64,000 nucleotides of DNA from Loripinus fragilis (lineage: Eukaryota; Mollusca; Bivalvia; Lucinida; Lucinidae). Made by a program: the position numbers and the translations under genes. Position 1 is the stretch's first letter, and the number at the start of each line of letters is the position of its first letter. The DNA is taken from assembly GCA_964019695.1 (NCBI GenBank), contig OZ026514.1, positions 104,628,345-104,692,344 on the forward strand, given 5' to 3'. The notes under the pieces were generated by a model. The model saw only the letters and a program-made list of their open reading frames with translations. It was not told the DNA's origin and searched no databases. Below are positions 1 to 10,480 of the stretch, in pieces.

Positions 1-459
1 TGGGCATTTCTACTTTCGTTTTTAACAAAATGGCTGTCTCATTTTTGCGAAAATGAGATGCAGAAATCTAGTAATGAAAGTGTGCAAACATGCGCACAGG
101 AACCTGAAACTACAGCCGTACCTCGTTTGGCACACAGCAAAAAAGTTTGAGTGTATCATGAAATTCAAAGACGATGAATGACCTGGCAGGAAAATGACCA
201 TTTCTTAGGAAATTGGAATATTAAATTGTCTTCTACCAACCATATGGTCACATAAGGTATGTGCCATTTAGTTAATATATCTGTTTTCCAAAAATCTATC
301 ATTCTGGAGAAGAGGGTGCTCTGATTCCATTTGTTTATATTCAAATCAGATACACCTCCCACTCTCCTCCATACTCTGTCTTTTCCCAACACTTTTGAAG
401 GCCAGGGTTATTGTGGTTGGGGGGTGAACAGAACAGGCCAGCGCCTAAGGACGACCCCT
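1..459. other. Flank with no recognised gene
   Basis: No exon-like open frame with splice sites, RNA gene or repeat family that recurs in this window was recognised here. The longest open stretch, on the minus strand, has no recognisable domain. Confidence 0.5.
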
Positions 460-543
460 GCTCGATTTTTTCTTAGGTGTGGACTTAGCTCGATTTTTTC
501 TTAGGTGTGGACTTAGCTCGATATTTTCTTAGGTGTGGACTTA
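460..543 (+). repeat. 28-bp minisatellite, three copies
   Basis: Three head-to-tail copies of a 28-bp unit starting GCTCGATTTTTTCTTAGG lie at 460, 488 and 516. The third copy has a T-to-A change. T-rich decayed sequence follows to about 620. No function is suggested. Confidence 0.85.
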
Positions 544-840
544 GTTTTTTTTAAGGGGTGCAGGGTTGGTCTGCAGTGTTTTTTAAGGGATGAAGGGGTG
601 GTCGGCAGTGTTTTTTTTAGAAAAACACCATTACCCATTTGATTTGCAGGTTAACTCTTTTGGGAACACAAGGGGGGAGTTGGCCCCTTCTGGAAAAATC
701 CTAGAATCAACTCTGCATGCTATTTACTGGAATCCTGCAATTTAATTGGATTGAAATTTGGGAGGGGTGTAGTACATAAAATATCCAGAGTGATAAAGAT
801 CAATATTAAGGAGAATCTAGCAAGGAAGGAAAACTCCCTG

Positions 841-1086
841 TACAGTAAAACCTGTCTTAAACGGCCACTCAAAAATAGACAAAACAAAGGTCTTAATGAC
901 AAATGGTACCTTAATGAAGGTCAAAACTATTGCAGAATGCTCCCCTTGGAGCATTCTGCAATACTTTTGACCTGCATTAAGGGGAGCATTCTGCAATACC
1001 TTTTGTCCTGCATTAAGCGATAATCGGTCTTGAAAACCAATTTTGGTCTTCTTTTTGAGTGGCCACTTAAGACAGGTTTTACTGTA
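841..1086. mobile_element. Palindromic MITE, ACAGTAAAACCTG family, copy 1
   Basis: A foldback element about 245 bp long with inverted ends: TACAGTAAAACCTGTCTTAA at the left and the matching GGTTTTACTGTA at the right. The centre is a second palindrome (GCAGAATGCTCC / GGAGCATTCTGC), with an extra partial arm copy. It ends in TA on both sides, consistent with a TA target duplication. Related copies lie at 14660-14870 and about 45756-45961. No coding capacity. Confidence 0.85.
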
Positions 1087-1287
1087 TTTGGTTGGATCAT
1101 GAACAGGCATTATTGATCAAATTAATTTCAGGAAGTTTTTCTTCCTTTCATTCTTTTATGTACCCTTCCTTTTTTCTCTATTTGGTGCCAGGTTCTCTAA
1201 ATATGGGGAAAATATTGCTTCACTATCTCAGTAGAATATATCTAATACAGTAAAAATAATGCCATTTTAGTGTGAATCAATTTTAAC

Positions 1288-1985
1288 CTACTTTATCATA
1301 TGACGTCGCATCTGGGAGTGAAATAATGTTGATAAACCACTAGCGGTTTATAGATTTTTGGTTTTGTTTGTTCGTTTTTGTTGCTTTACGTCCCATGTCA
1401 ACAGCTATGGTCATTGCAGGACGGTCAGTTCACTTAACCACACTTTTTCCTGGGCAGGCTTGAGCAAGCGGTTAACCAGTAATTTGTGCACATACTTTCG
1501 CTTGTAACTGACAACAACCCTTCTTGAATAAATCAGCGGAAGGGAGGAGAATGACCGTAGAAATTATTTCATGATCAATCTCCACGAAAGTATGGTACCG
1601 GGCCGGGATCAAACTCGCGACCCCTGGATCTGCAGTCAGACACGCATCTGTAGCCAGACACGTTACCGACTGCGCTACGTGGCCCTGTATATATATAGAT
1701 TTTTGGGAAACGTAATAATGCCCATAACAACATTGCATAGTTATCCCGTTTTTACGGCAGAAATGAGATTTCAAAGTAATCTTAATGTCATATAATAAAT
1801 AGAATCTAACATTCATGCTTCTGTATTATCGAATTTATTAAACTTGTTGTGAAAAAGAGATAAAATGCTCGGAAAGCCTCTCATTTTATCTCTTCTCAAC
1901 TGGTTTGATAAATTCAATAAAACATGAGCACTCATGTAAGATCCTCTATGTATTCATCAAAGTATACTTTACTTGAGCCAGTGCA
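1288..1985. repeat. Dispersed repeat interrupted by a SINE
   Basis: The sequence beginning TTTATCATATGACGTCGCATC and ending near the palindromic pair around 1825-1930 recurs at 31995-32120 plus 34310-34535, and partly at 34660-35040. In this copy a SINE is inserted at 1362-1693. The inner palindrome pairs the GAATTTATTAAACTTG region with GATAAATTCAATAA. It looks like a non-autonomous DNA element; its exact ends were not fixed. Confidence 0.6.
1362..1693 (-). mobile_element. tRNA-derived SINE, family 1, copy 1
   Basis: Read on the minus strand, the element starts with a tRNA-like head: box A-like GTAGCGCAGTCGG and box B-like GAGTTTGATCC. A conserved body follows (TTTCGTGGAGATTGATCATG, AAGGGTTGTTGTCAGTTAC, GGAAAAAGTGTGG), ending in a CAACAAAAACGAACAAACAAA-type tail. 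A 13-bp direct repeat, TATAGATTTTTGG, flanks it at 1349-1361 and 1694-1706, the expected target-site duplication. Other copies: 5208-5516 (-), about 41076-41394 (+) and a diverged one near 58422-58640. Confidence 0.9.
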
Positions 1986-2274
1986 TGACAAAATCAGAAA
2001 ACCAATGTTTCTGCCAAATGAAGGCTCAGATCACTCTGGATGTAAACCAAGTTATATCAAAGTCTTTGCTGTGCTACCGATGTGAAAGTAATATTCCTAT
2101 GGCCAAAAAAGACTGATCTGAGTCTCCAACTGGACGTATAGGTCATATTACTGGTTTTACATTATCATTTTTAGCTAGCATAAAAACAGTTTTTAAGAAC
2201 TTACACCATAAATTTGGAAATTCTAAACTGTGGCACTTCAAAGAATGTAATGATCCATCCAAACTTTTTTGTAT

Positions 2275-2480
2275 TAAAACCCCATCGGTCAAAAATGTCT
2301 GCCTGCCAGCATCAAATTTTGTCGTCTGCTGCTGATCTCTAAAAACAGTTTGGACCCAAATCAGGCCCAACAGAATGGGCCTGATCTGGAGTCAAACTGT
2401 TTGACACTCTGATAATGTTCCTGAAAGAATTTTTTGAAAAAGTTAATTTTGAAAAAAGTCAGCAGACGACAAAAATCATG
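2275..2480. repeat. CTGCTGA-ended palindromic repeat (family P3), copy
   Basis: Contains TCGTCTGCTG near the left, CAGGCCCAACAGAATGGGCCTGATC in the middle and GTCAGCAGACGAC near the right. It belongs to a short palindromic family with copies around 6590-6622 plus 13006-13120 (split), 13255-13375, 13540-13700, 20160-20270, 23030-23100 and 37480-37640. Non-coding. Confidence 0.7.
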
Positions 2481-2543
2481 AAAAATTACCCATCATGCAA
2501 TGATTTATATATTGCAGAGGCTCTGGAGGACCAGATGAAGGAC

Positions 2544-2743
2544 NNNNNNNNNNNNNNNNNNNNNNNNNNNNNNNNNNNNNNNNNNNNNNNNNNNNNNNNN
2601 NNNNNNNNNNNNNNNNNNNNNNNNNNNNNNNNNNNNNNNNNNNNNNNNNNNNNNNNNNNNNNNNNNNNNNNNNNNNNNNNNNNNNNNNNNNNNNNNNNNN
2701 NNNNNNNNNNNNNNNNNNNNNNNNNNNNNNNNNNNNNNNNNNN
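2544..2743. other. Assembly gap of 200 N
   Basis: Exactly 200 N bases, a conventional placeholder length, so the true gap size is unknown. Open frames drawn across it are not real. Confidence 0.99.
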
Positions 2744-3424
2744 TACCTTAATTAATTTTTTGAACAATTGGGTACATTACCCACTCCTTTTTCATTCATT
2801 TGGGTATGCAAATGTTTATTGGGTATTCAACATTTCTAATAAATATTTATTTGCATTTTTTGGTTTTTCAATTGAGTATTTTTGTAAATGTTAAAGCTTC
2901 ACTTACCAATTGATACATTTTTACGTCTTATTGCTGCTCAGAACATTAGACTTGGAAGCCATTTGTACCAAAAACAAATATCTGATACTGGCTCAGATCA
3001 TATTGAATAAATGCTAAAATCCGGTACCTATGACTATTTGATTGTATTGGGTATCCTGAATTTCTTTTGCTTTTTGTTACCCTACTGAATCAATTTTAAT
3101 TGCTTTTTTTGAAAATTTTATTTTGGTAAATATGCAAATACACATACTAATTAAGGTACTGCTATGTGTGTTGCAAGTGACAAAAATTTAGATATAACAG
3201 AGCATTTCCTTTATAACACATCTTGTTATACCACAGCTTTGGATAAAACAAGGTAATGTTGTGGCTCACATATTATTTTATCATGGAATTTAACAAAAGA
3301 ATGAAGTAAAATTGTCCCTGTATAACAGGTTCCCATTTTTATAAAGCATTATAAGGGAGTGCACTGTATAAAAGTATGTTCTAGGAAATACTCGGTATGT
3401 TTGTGACTGCATGGGAACAACAAA
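2744..3424. other. AT-rich DNA without recognised features
   Basis: AT-rich sequence directly after the gap. No exon, RNA gene or clear repeat unit was recognised. Confidence 0.5.
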
Positions 3425-3720
3425 AGTTCAGACCAGCCTGCCCATCCACACAGTCTGATCAATGCGTTTTTATTAACTCTCTAGAAAATACAGTTGCAAC
3501 ATGCAAAATTCCAGTATTCAAGCTAGACTCTGTAGCTAAGCAAGCTTGTTTGAGCATAACCAGAATGGAAAACTCCCGGTTAGCATGTAAAACAGGGCAA
3601 CTAGCAGCCCGCCAGCAAAACACCATCCGGATGGTGTTTCGCTGGCGGGACGATAGTGGCCTGTGGTGGGATGCTGGCTGGGATGTATATCTGCTTTATT
3701 TATGGTTGTAGGTGAGGCTG
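3425..3720. repeat. Dispersed repeat AGACCAGCCTGC with palindromic insert
   Basis: Begins with the CAGACCAGCCTGCCCATCC-type sequence that recurs near 23739, 38240, 35760 and, inverted, 57450-57700. It runs into a palindrome pairing GCCCGCCAGC with GCTGGCGGG around CACCATCCGGATGGTG. A relative of that palindrome occurs near 49870-49960 and 62525-62590. Open frames across it have no domain and are not counted as genes. Confidence 0.65.
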
Positions 3721-4004
3721 GCCTCTTCCGTTGCCACAAGAAACTTTCTACAGAGTTTGCCATCTGAAACAGCAAGAAATCAGTTCTATCCTGTACTCAT
3801 ACCCAGGATGTGTTTGAACAGGTGAGTTAACTGTAAGAGATATGTTGTCTTTATTGTTGGAAATTGCATTTTTATGACCTTTTTTATGTGCACCAAATTT
3901 ATCCCCAAATAACTGATTTCAGTATAGTAATCCTCTATTTAAAAGTTTTTGAAATGTCTTTAACAATCAAACTGTACTTTTTAATATGTTTTACTAAAGC
4001 GCGG

Positions 4005-4144
4005 GTTGATACATCTTGTGTGGAAATTTCCATACCAAAGCACGTAAAGTTTTTAGTGAAAAGTGCAGAATTTAGTTGATACATCTTGTGTGGAAATTTC
4101 CATACGAAAGCACGTAAAGTTTTTAGCGAAAAGTGCAGAATTTA
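4005..4144 (+). repeat. 70-bp tandem duplication
   Basis: Two adjacent copies starting GTTGATACATCTTGTGTGG at 4005 and 4075, differing at a few bases. Non-coding; a recent local duplication. Confidence 0.85.
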
Positions 4145-4319
4145 TTTATATCAAATACGCTGATTTTCTAGGCAATTACATGTACCTATGTATGCCTTTT
4201 CATTAACCCATTTAAGCTGAATAGAATTTCCCACTCTTATCAGTTGGAACAATCCATTTCCATTTTAAGTGTAGTTGGGTGGTATTTTTCATTTTATTCA
4301 AATTTTAACAGAACAGTCT

Positions 4320-4410
4320 GTAAGCAAACAGTGGAGACACTGATCAGAAAGTGCATTCTGCGGCGTCAGCGTCTGATCTGGGTCTTCTCTGTTTGCCTAT
4401 GTCCCACAAA
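4320..4410. repeat. Short palindrome with CAAACAG ends
   Basis: Starts TAAGCAAACAGTGGAGAC and ends with the inverted counterpart CTGATCTGGGTCTTCTCTG. Related to the GCAAACAGTG palindromes at 20826, 31207, 34826, 36385, 41930, 43795 and 49472. Confidence 0.6.
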
Positions 4411-4973
4411 AATGACCCTCGGCTTGTATGGGTTAATTGAATACAGAGCCCTATGTACACCAGTATGACTTTGCTGCAGCACAAGAATACTTTGCACCTT
4501 TTTCTATGCAATGACTGAGCAATACTTCTGAAGGGGACAAAAATATTTCAATATTGCATTTGTCCTTCAGGACGAGTAGCTTACAATTCTCACTGGTCCT
4601 GCAAACACATTCACAGTCCTTTAAAAGAATATGCAATAAATAACATAAGGGAGTAATATTTAATATGACATCCTCGAGTAATTCTTCCCAAAGCACTCGT
4701 CCTACAGGATGGGAGCTTTGGGGAGAATTACTCGTCCTTTCTAGATTTCACTTGTAATTACTAGTGGACCAGTGGATTTTTTGTCCCCTTTGTTTTGAAG
4801 AAGTTGGTCAATCAAATTTGTGCAGATGGGAATGTATGCCTTTTGTTTTTCCTGGGTGATAAGCTATTGTCTTTTCTGTTTTGTGTTCTTTGCTTAATAT
4901 ATAAAATATAAAATCTTAAAGCCGTGAAATCTACATGTATGTAAATTGCTACATGAAGAATGTTTTTCAAACA

Positions 4974-5085
4974 AAACATATGTTACGGGGGTATTCAAAA
5001 GATCTGTCTCAATGAGATGGATCTTTTGAGCATCCAAACAAATATTTAAACTGATTGGTAAGAAAATATTTACAATTTTATGCTC
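4974..5085. repeat. Palindromic repeat family P1, copy 1
   Basis: The core pairs TCAAAAGATCTGTCTCA with TGAGATGGATCTTTTGA, followed by a conserved GGTAAGAAAATATTTACAA flank. Seven copies are seen in the window: here, 20041-20090, 22801-22870, 31592-31665, 45268-45335, 48102-48170 and 62951-63016. Confidence 0.8.
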
Positions 5086-5207
5086 AAAATATTTGTTTAT
5101 TACTTGCGTCACTTTATGGAAACTCAGGTCTAGTAGTGGATCCATCTGTTCGTCCATTTGTTTGTCCATCGGCAATGCTTTTTGGGTGCCTAGTTTGTGT
5201 AATCTGT

Positions 5208-5516
5208 TTGTTTGTTTTTTGTTGCTTTACGTCCCAAGTCAACAGCTATGGTCTTGGCACCTAACCACACTTTTTCCTGGGCAAGCTTGAACAAGCAGTT
5301 AACCAGTACTTCGTGCACATACTTTCACTTGTAACTGACAACAACCCTTCTTGAATGATTCAGCGGAAGGGAGGAGAATGACCGTAGAAATTATTTCATG
5401 ATCAATCTCCACGAAAGTATGGGACCGAGCTGGGATCGAACTTGCGACCCCTGGATCTGCAGTAAGACTCGCATCTGTTGCCAGACACGTTAGTGACTGC
5501 TCTATGCGACCCGGTG
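5208..5516 (-). mobile_element. tRNA-derived SINE, family 1, copy 2
   Basis: Same body as the element at 1362-1693, in the same orientation. A 12-bp direct repeat, TGTGTAATCTGT, flanks it at 5196-5207 and 5517-5528. It is inserted into a decayed tandem repeat whose other units show the uninterrupted TGTGTAATCTGT(A) sequence. Confidence 0.9.
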
Positions 5517-5585
5517 TGTGTAATCTGTAACTACAAAAGTTTTCATTCCATTATATTCAAACTAATGATTGTTCACACATTGAAG

Positions 5586-5783
5586 AAGGGAGCACAGTGG
5601 CTCAGTAGTAGAGTGCTTGACTCGAGACTGAGGGGCTGCGGGTTCAAACCTCACCAGCGTCACTGTGTTGTGTCCTTGAGCAAGACACATTTATCCTTGC
5701 TTAGAACTGGTTCAACCCAGGAAGACCCATCCCTACATAGCTGAAAAATTGTTGACTGGGACATAAAGAATCAAATCAAACAA
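5586..5783 (+). mobile_element. tRNA-derived SINE, family 2, copy 1
   Basis: The tRNA-like head contains GTGGCTCAGTAGTAGAGTGC (box A) and GCGGGTTCAAACCTC (box B). The body reads TCCTTGAGCAAGACACATTT and ACTGGTTCAACCCAGGAAG, and the tail is AAAGAATCAAATCAAACAAA. It is flanked by ACACATTGAAG (5575-5585) and ACACACTGAAG (5784-5794). Other copies: 21537-21735 (-), 42249-42454, 42759-42953 and 44812-45003 (+). Confidence 0.9.
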
Positions 5784-5788
5784 ACACA

Positions 5789-6320
5789 CTGAAGATATGC
5801 ACCTCCTATTTTGTGCGCCTTTCATGAATATTTTCTCATTTTTTGGGTGTGATGAACCTAGACATTTTTCTGTCCAAAATTCTTAGATGGTTTCTGGTTT
5901 GTGTAATCTGTTACTCCAGCAGTTTTCATTCCTTTATAAAATCAAACTTTACATAATGATTGTTCACACATTAAAGAAATGCACCTCCTTTTTTGTGCAC
6001 ATTTGATAATATTTTATTATATTTTTTGGGAGTGTTGTACTTAGACATTATTACATCTACACCACCTTTGGGGTGCTTACATTGTGTAATCTGTAACTCC
6101 AACAGTTTTCATACCTTTTTATTCAAACCTTGCATACTTATTCCTGACATATTGAAGATGTGCACCTCCTTTTTTGTGCAGTTCTGATATATATATTTTC
6201 TCATATTTTTTGGATGTTGAACTTAAACAATTTTCTTACGCCCACAACACGTGGAACTTAGACATTTTTTTTTACGTCCACAACACACTTATGGGGTGCC
6301 TGCTTTGTATAATCTGTAAC
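5789..6320 (+). repeat. Decayed tandem repeat, about 180-bp unit
   Basis: Repeated blocks carry TGCACCTCCTTTTTTGTGC, a TTTTTTGGGTGT stretch and GTGTAATCTGTAACTCCA at similar spacing. The same array extends left to about 5160, where two SINEs interrupt it. Non-coding. Confidence 0.7.
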
Positions 6321-6622
6321 ACCAACAGCTTCCATTTTTATACAAACCTTGCATACATACAAATCTCATCAAAATTTCTTGGTGGGCGTGTGTGTGAGTG
6401 TGTGTGGGGTGTTTGTTGGTCAATTAATTTACATAGTCTCCCCTAATAGATATGTCAATATACTATCAGTATTTTTGCGACGCAGGTCCAGAGCAAAGTT
6501 TGGTCTTGTCTTAACCTATGAATGAGGTCAGTGAGAAAACGGGTTTTACCTATACCTCCTTACAGATATTATGCCTGCATGTGTTGTCTCCTGATCACCT
6601 TTGCAGACAGTTTAGTCCCAGA

Positions 6623-6780
6623 CCGGTGTAACGGTCAGTTTTTTCCCCAGTCAGTTTTTTCCCCGGGGAAAGAATGGGCCGGCCCATTCTTTCCCCGGGG
6701 AAAAAACTGACCGGTCAGTTTTTTCCCCCGGGGAAAGAATTGCCTAGTCAGTTTTTTCCCCACCCAGTCAGTTTTTTCCC
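6623..6780 (+). repeat. Left inverted terminal block of the satellite element
   Basis: Contains CCGGTGTAAC, several GTCAGTTTTTTCCCC copies and a near-perfect 32-bp palindrome centred on GGGCCGGCCC. The right block at about 12870-13005 is its inverted counterpart, although the motif copies are arranged slightly differently. Confidence 0.8.
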
Positions 6781-7199
6781 CCCATTTTATTTTTTCGGAA
6801 AAGGCTTGAAAATGATATATGTGTCATTGTGTAGTTAAATCAAATTAAATATCATTCTGAAATAGCTGTATTATAACTCTACCACCCTCAACACAGTACA
6901 AAAGTGCAGAGGGTGTAGAAGGATTTGATTATAAATGGTTAGCCTATTCAAAAACAAAATGAGTATGTTCTTAATTCAAAATGGTTATTTGAATGGGTTA
7001 AAGGAAAATCGACCCAGTCTTTCCCCAACCCACTATTTGGAAGAATCAATTCACTAAGATAAAATACAAAGGTTGGAACACTTTGGAGGAAGATAACCAA
7101 TAAACTTTTTGGTTTGAAAATTTGATTATCTCTTTGGAATGAGTCATTCATAAGTCTTCAGATACAGTAAAAGAATAACATTAACTGAAAGACTGAAAG

Positions 7200-10100
7200 A
7201 TAAATAGAAAGATCAGAACATTTTGGAGGGGTGAGGGGGTGGGTGGGGGGGGGGAAAGAATGGGCCGGCCCAGTCTTTCCCCACCCCACAATGTAGCAGT
7301 ACAAATAAAATGTTTGGTTTGAAAACTTGATTCTCTATTTGGAATCGGTCATTCATAAGTGTTAAGATACAGTGAAAGAGTAACATAAACCAAAAGACTA
7401 CAATTGTAACTGATCAATAGAAAGATCTGAAGATTTTGGAGGGGGGAAAGAATGGGCCGGCCCAGTCCTTCCCCACCCAACAATGTAGAAGTACCAATAA
7501 TCTTGTTGGATTGAAAACTTGAATCTCACTTTGGTATAGGTCTTTCATAAATGTTAAAATAGAGTGAAAGAGTAACATAAACCGAAAGACGAAACGATCA
7601 ATAGAAGATCGAAAGATTAAGGAGGGGGGGAAAGAATGGGCCGGCCCAGTCTTTCCCCACCCTACAATTACGAATAAACTTGTTGGTTTGAATACTTGAA
7701 TCTCTGCTTGGTATAAGTCAAGAGAGTTCAGATACAGCAAAAGAATAACATAATCCAAAAGTCTAGAGGATAAATAGAAAGATCCCAACATTTTGGAGGG
7801 GGGAAAGAATGGGCCGGCCCAGTCTTTCCCCACCCCACAATGTAGCAGTACAAATAAAATGTTTGGTTTGAAAACTTGAATCTCTATTTGGAATCAGTCA
7901 TTCATAAGTGTTAAGATACAGTGAAAGAGTAACATAAACCAAAAAACTACAATTGTAACTGATCAATAGAAAGATCTGAAGATTTTGGAGGGGGGAAAGA
8001 ATGGGGCGGCCCAGTCTTTCCCCACCCAACAATGTAGAAGTACCAATAATCTTGTTGGATTGAAAACTTGATTCTCACTTTGGTATAGGTCTTTCATAAA
8101 TGTTAAAATAGAGTTTAAGAGTAACATAAACCGAAAGACGAAACGATCAATAGAAGATCAAAAGATTAAGGAGGGGGGAAAGAATGGGCCGGCCCAGTCT
8201 TTCCCCACCCTACAATTACGAATAAACTTGTTGGTTTGAATACTTGATTCTCTGCTTGGTATAAGTCAAGAGAGTTCAGATACAGCAAAAGAATAACATA
8301 ATCCAAAAGTCTAGAGGATAAATAGAAAGATCCCAACATTTTGGAGGGGGGAAAGAATGGGCCGGCCCAGTTTTTCCCCACCCCACAATGTAGAAGTACC
8401 AATTAACTTGTTGATTTAAAAACTTGATCTCTCTTTGGAATAGGTCATTCAAAATTGTTCAGATACAGTCAAAGAGTAACATAAACCGAAAGACTAAACA
8501 ATAAATTGAAAGATCCAAGCATTATGGAGGGGGGGGGGGAAGAATGGGCCGGCCCAGTCTTTCCCCACCCAACAATGTAGAAGTACCAATAATCTTGTTG
8601 GATTGAAAACTTGATTCTCACTTTGGTATAGGTCTTTCATAAATGTTAAAATAGAGTGAAAGAGTATCATAACCGAAAGACGAAAAGATCAATAGAAGAT
8701 TGAAAGATTAAGGAGGGGGGAAAGAATGGGCCTGCCCAGTCTTTCCGAGTCCTACAATTACGAATAAACTTGTTGGTTTGAAAACTTGATTCTCTGCTTG
8801 GTATAAGTCAAGAGAGTTCAGATACAGCAAAAGAATTACATAATCCAAAAGTCTAGAGGATAAATAGAAAGATCCCAACATTTTGTAGGGGGGAAAGAAT
8901 GGGCCAGCCCAGTTTTTCCCCACCCCACAATGTAGAAGTACCAATTAACTTGTTGGTTAAAAAACTTGATCTCTCTTTGGAATAAGTCATTCAAAATTGT
9001 TCAGATACAGTCAAAGAGTAACATAAACCGAAAGACTAAACAATAAATTGAAAGATCCAAGCATTATGGAGGGGGGGAAAGAATGGGCCGGCCCAGTCTT
9101 TCCCCACCCAACAATGTAGAAGTACCAATAATCTTGTTGGATTGAAAACTTGATTCTCACTTTGGTATAGGTCTTTCATAAATGTTAAAATAGAGTGAAA
9201 GAGTAACATAAACCGAAAGACGAAACGATCAATAGAAGATCGAAAGATTAAGGAGAGGGGAAAGAATGGGCTTGCCCAGTCTTTCCCAACCCTACAATTA
9301 CGAATAAACTTGTTGGTTTGAAAATTGATTCTCTGCTTGGTATAAGTCAAGAGAGTTCAGATACAGCAAAAGAATTACATAATCCAAAAGTCTAGAGGAT
9401 AAATAGAAAGATCCCAACATTTTGGAGGGGGGAAAGAATGGGCCGGCCCAGTTTTTCCCCACCCCACAATGTAGAAGTACCAATTAACTTGTTGATTTAA
9501 AAACTTGATCTCTCTTTGGAATAGGTCATTCAAAATTGTTCAGATACAGTCAAAGAGTAACATAAACCGAAAGACTAAACAATAAATTGAAAGATCCAAG
9601 CATTATGGATGGGGGGGGGGGAAGAATGGGCCGGCCCAGTCTTTCCCCACCCAACAATGTAGAAGTACCAATAATCTTGTTGGATTGAAAACTTGATTCT
9701 CACTTTGGTATTGTTCTTTCATAAATGTTAAGATAGAGTGAAACAGTAACATAAACCGAAAGACGAAACGATCAATAGAAGATCAAAAGATGAAGGAGGG
9801 GGGAAAGAATGGGCCGGCCCAGTCTTTCCCCACCCTACAATTCGGATAAACTTGTTGGTTTAAAAACTTGATTCTCTGCTTGGTATAAGTCAAGAGAGTT
9901 CAGATACAGCAAAAGAATAACATAATCCAAAAGTCTTGAGGATAAATAGAAAGATCCCAACATTTTGGAGGGGGAAAGAATGGGCCGGCCCGGTTTTTCC
10001 GCACCCCACAATGTAGAAGTACCAATTAACTTGTTGGTTTAAAAACTTGATCTCTCTTTGGAATAGGTCATTCAAAATTGTTCAGATACAGTCAAAGAGT

Positions 10101-10480
10101 AACATAAACCGAAAGACTAAACAATGAATTGAAAGATCCTAGCATTATGGAGGGGGGGGGGGAAAGAATGGGCCGGCCCAGTCTTTCCCCACCCAACAAT
10201 GTAGAAGTACCAACAATCTTGTTGGATTGAAAACTTGATTCTCACTTTGGTATAGGTCTTTCATAAATATTAAAATAGAGTGAAAGAGTAACATAAACCG
10301 AAAGACGAAACGATCAATATAAGATCAAAAGATTAGGGGGGAAAGAATGGGCTGGCCTAGTCTTTCCCCAACCCAAAAATTACGAATAAACTTGTTGGTT
10401 TGAAAACTTGATTCTCTGCTTGGTATAAGTCAAGACAACATTTTGGAGGGGGGAAAGAATGGGCCGGCCCAGTCTTACCC
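7200..10480 (+). repeat. Satellite array A with three-unit higher-order period
   Basis: Units of about 170-196 bp, each marked by a G-run followed by GAAAGAATGGGCCGGCCCAG and TCTTTCCCCACCC. Core spacings cycle at roughly 188, 182 and 171 bp, a period near 540 bp repeated about five times. That is why similar chance open frames recur about 540 bp apart on the minus strand. The spacer contains AGTACCAATAATCTTGTTGG or related sequence. No coding function. Confidence 0.9.

Noticed and set aside
1571..1816. Open frames on both strands
   Set aside because: They lie within a tRNA-derived SINE and its flank.
2415..2894. Open frame of 159 codons
   Set aside because: It runs through 200 N bases and starts inside a P3 repeat.
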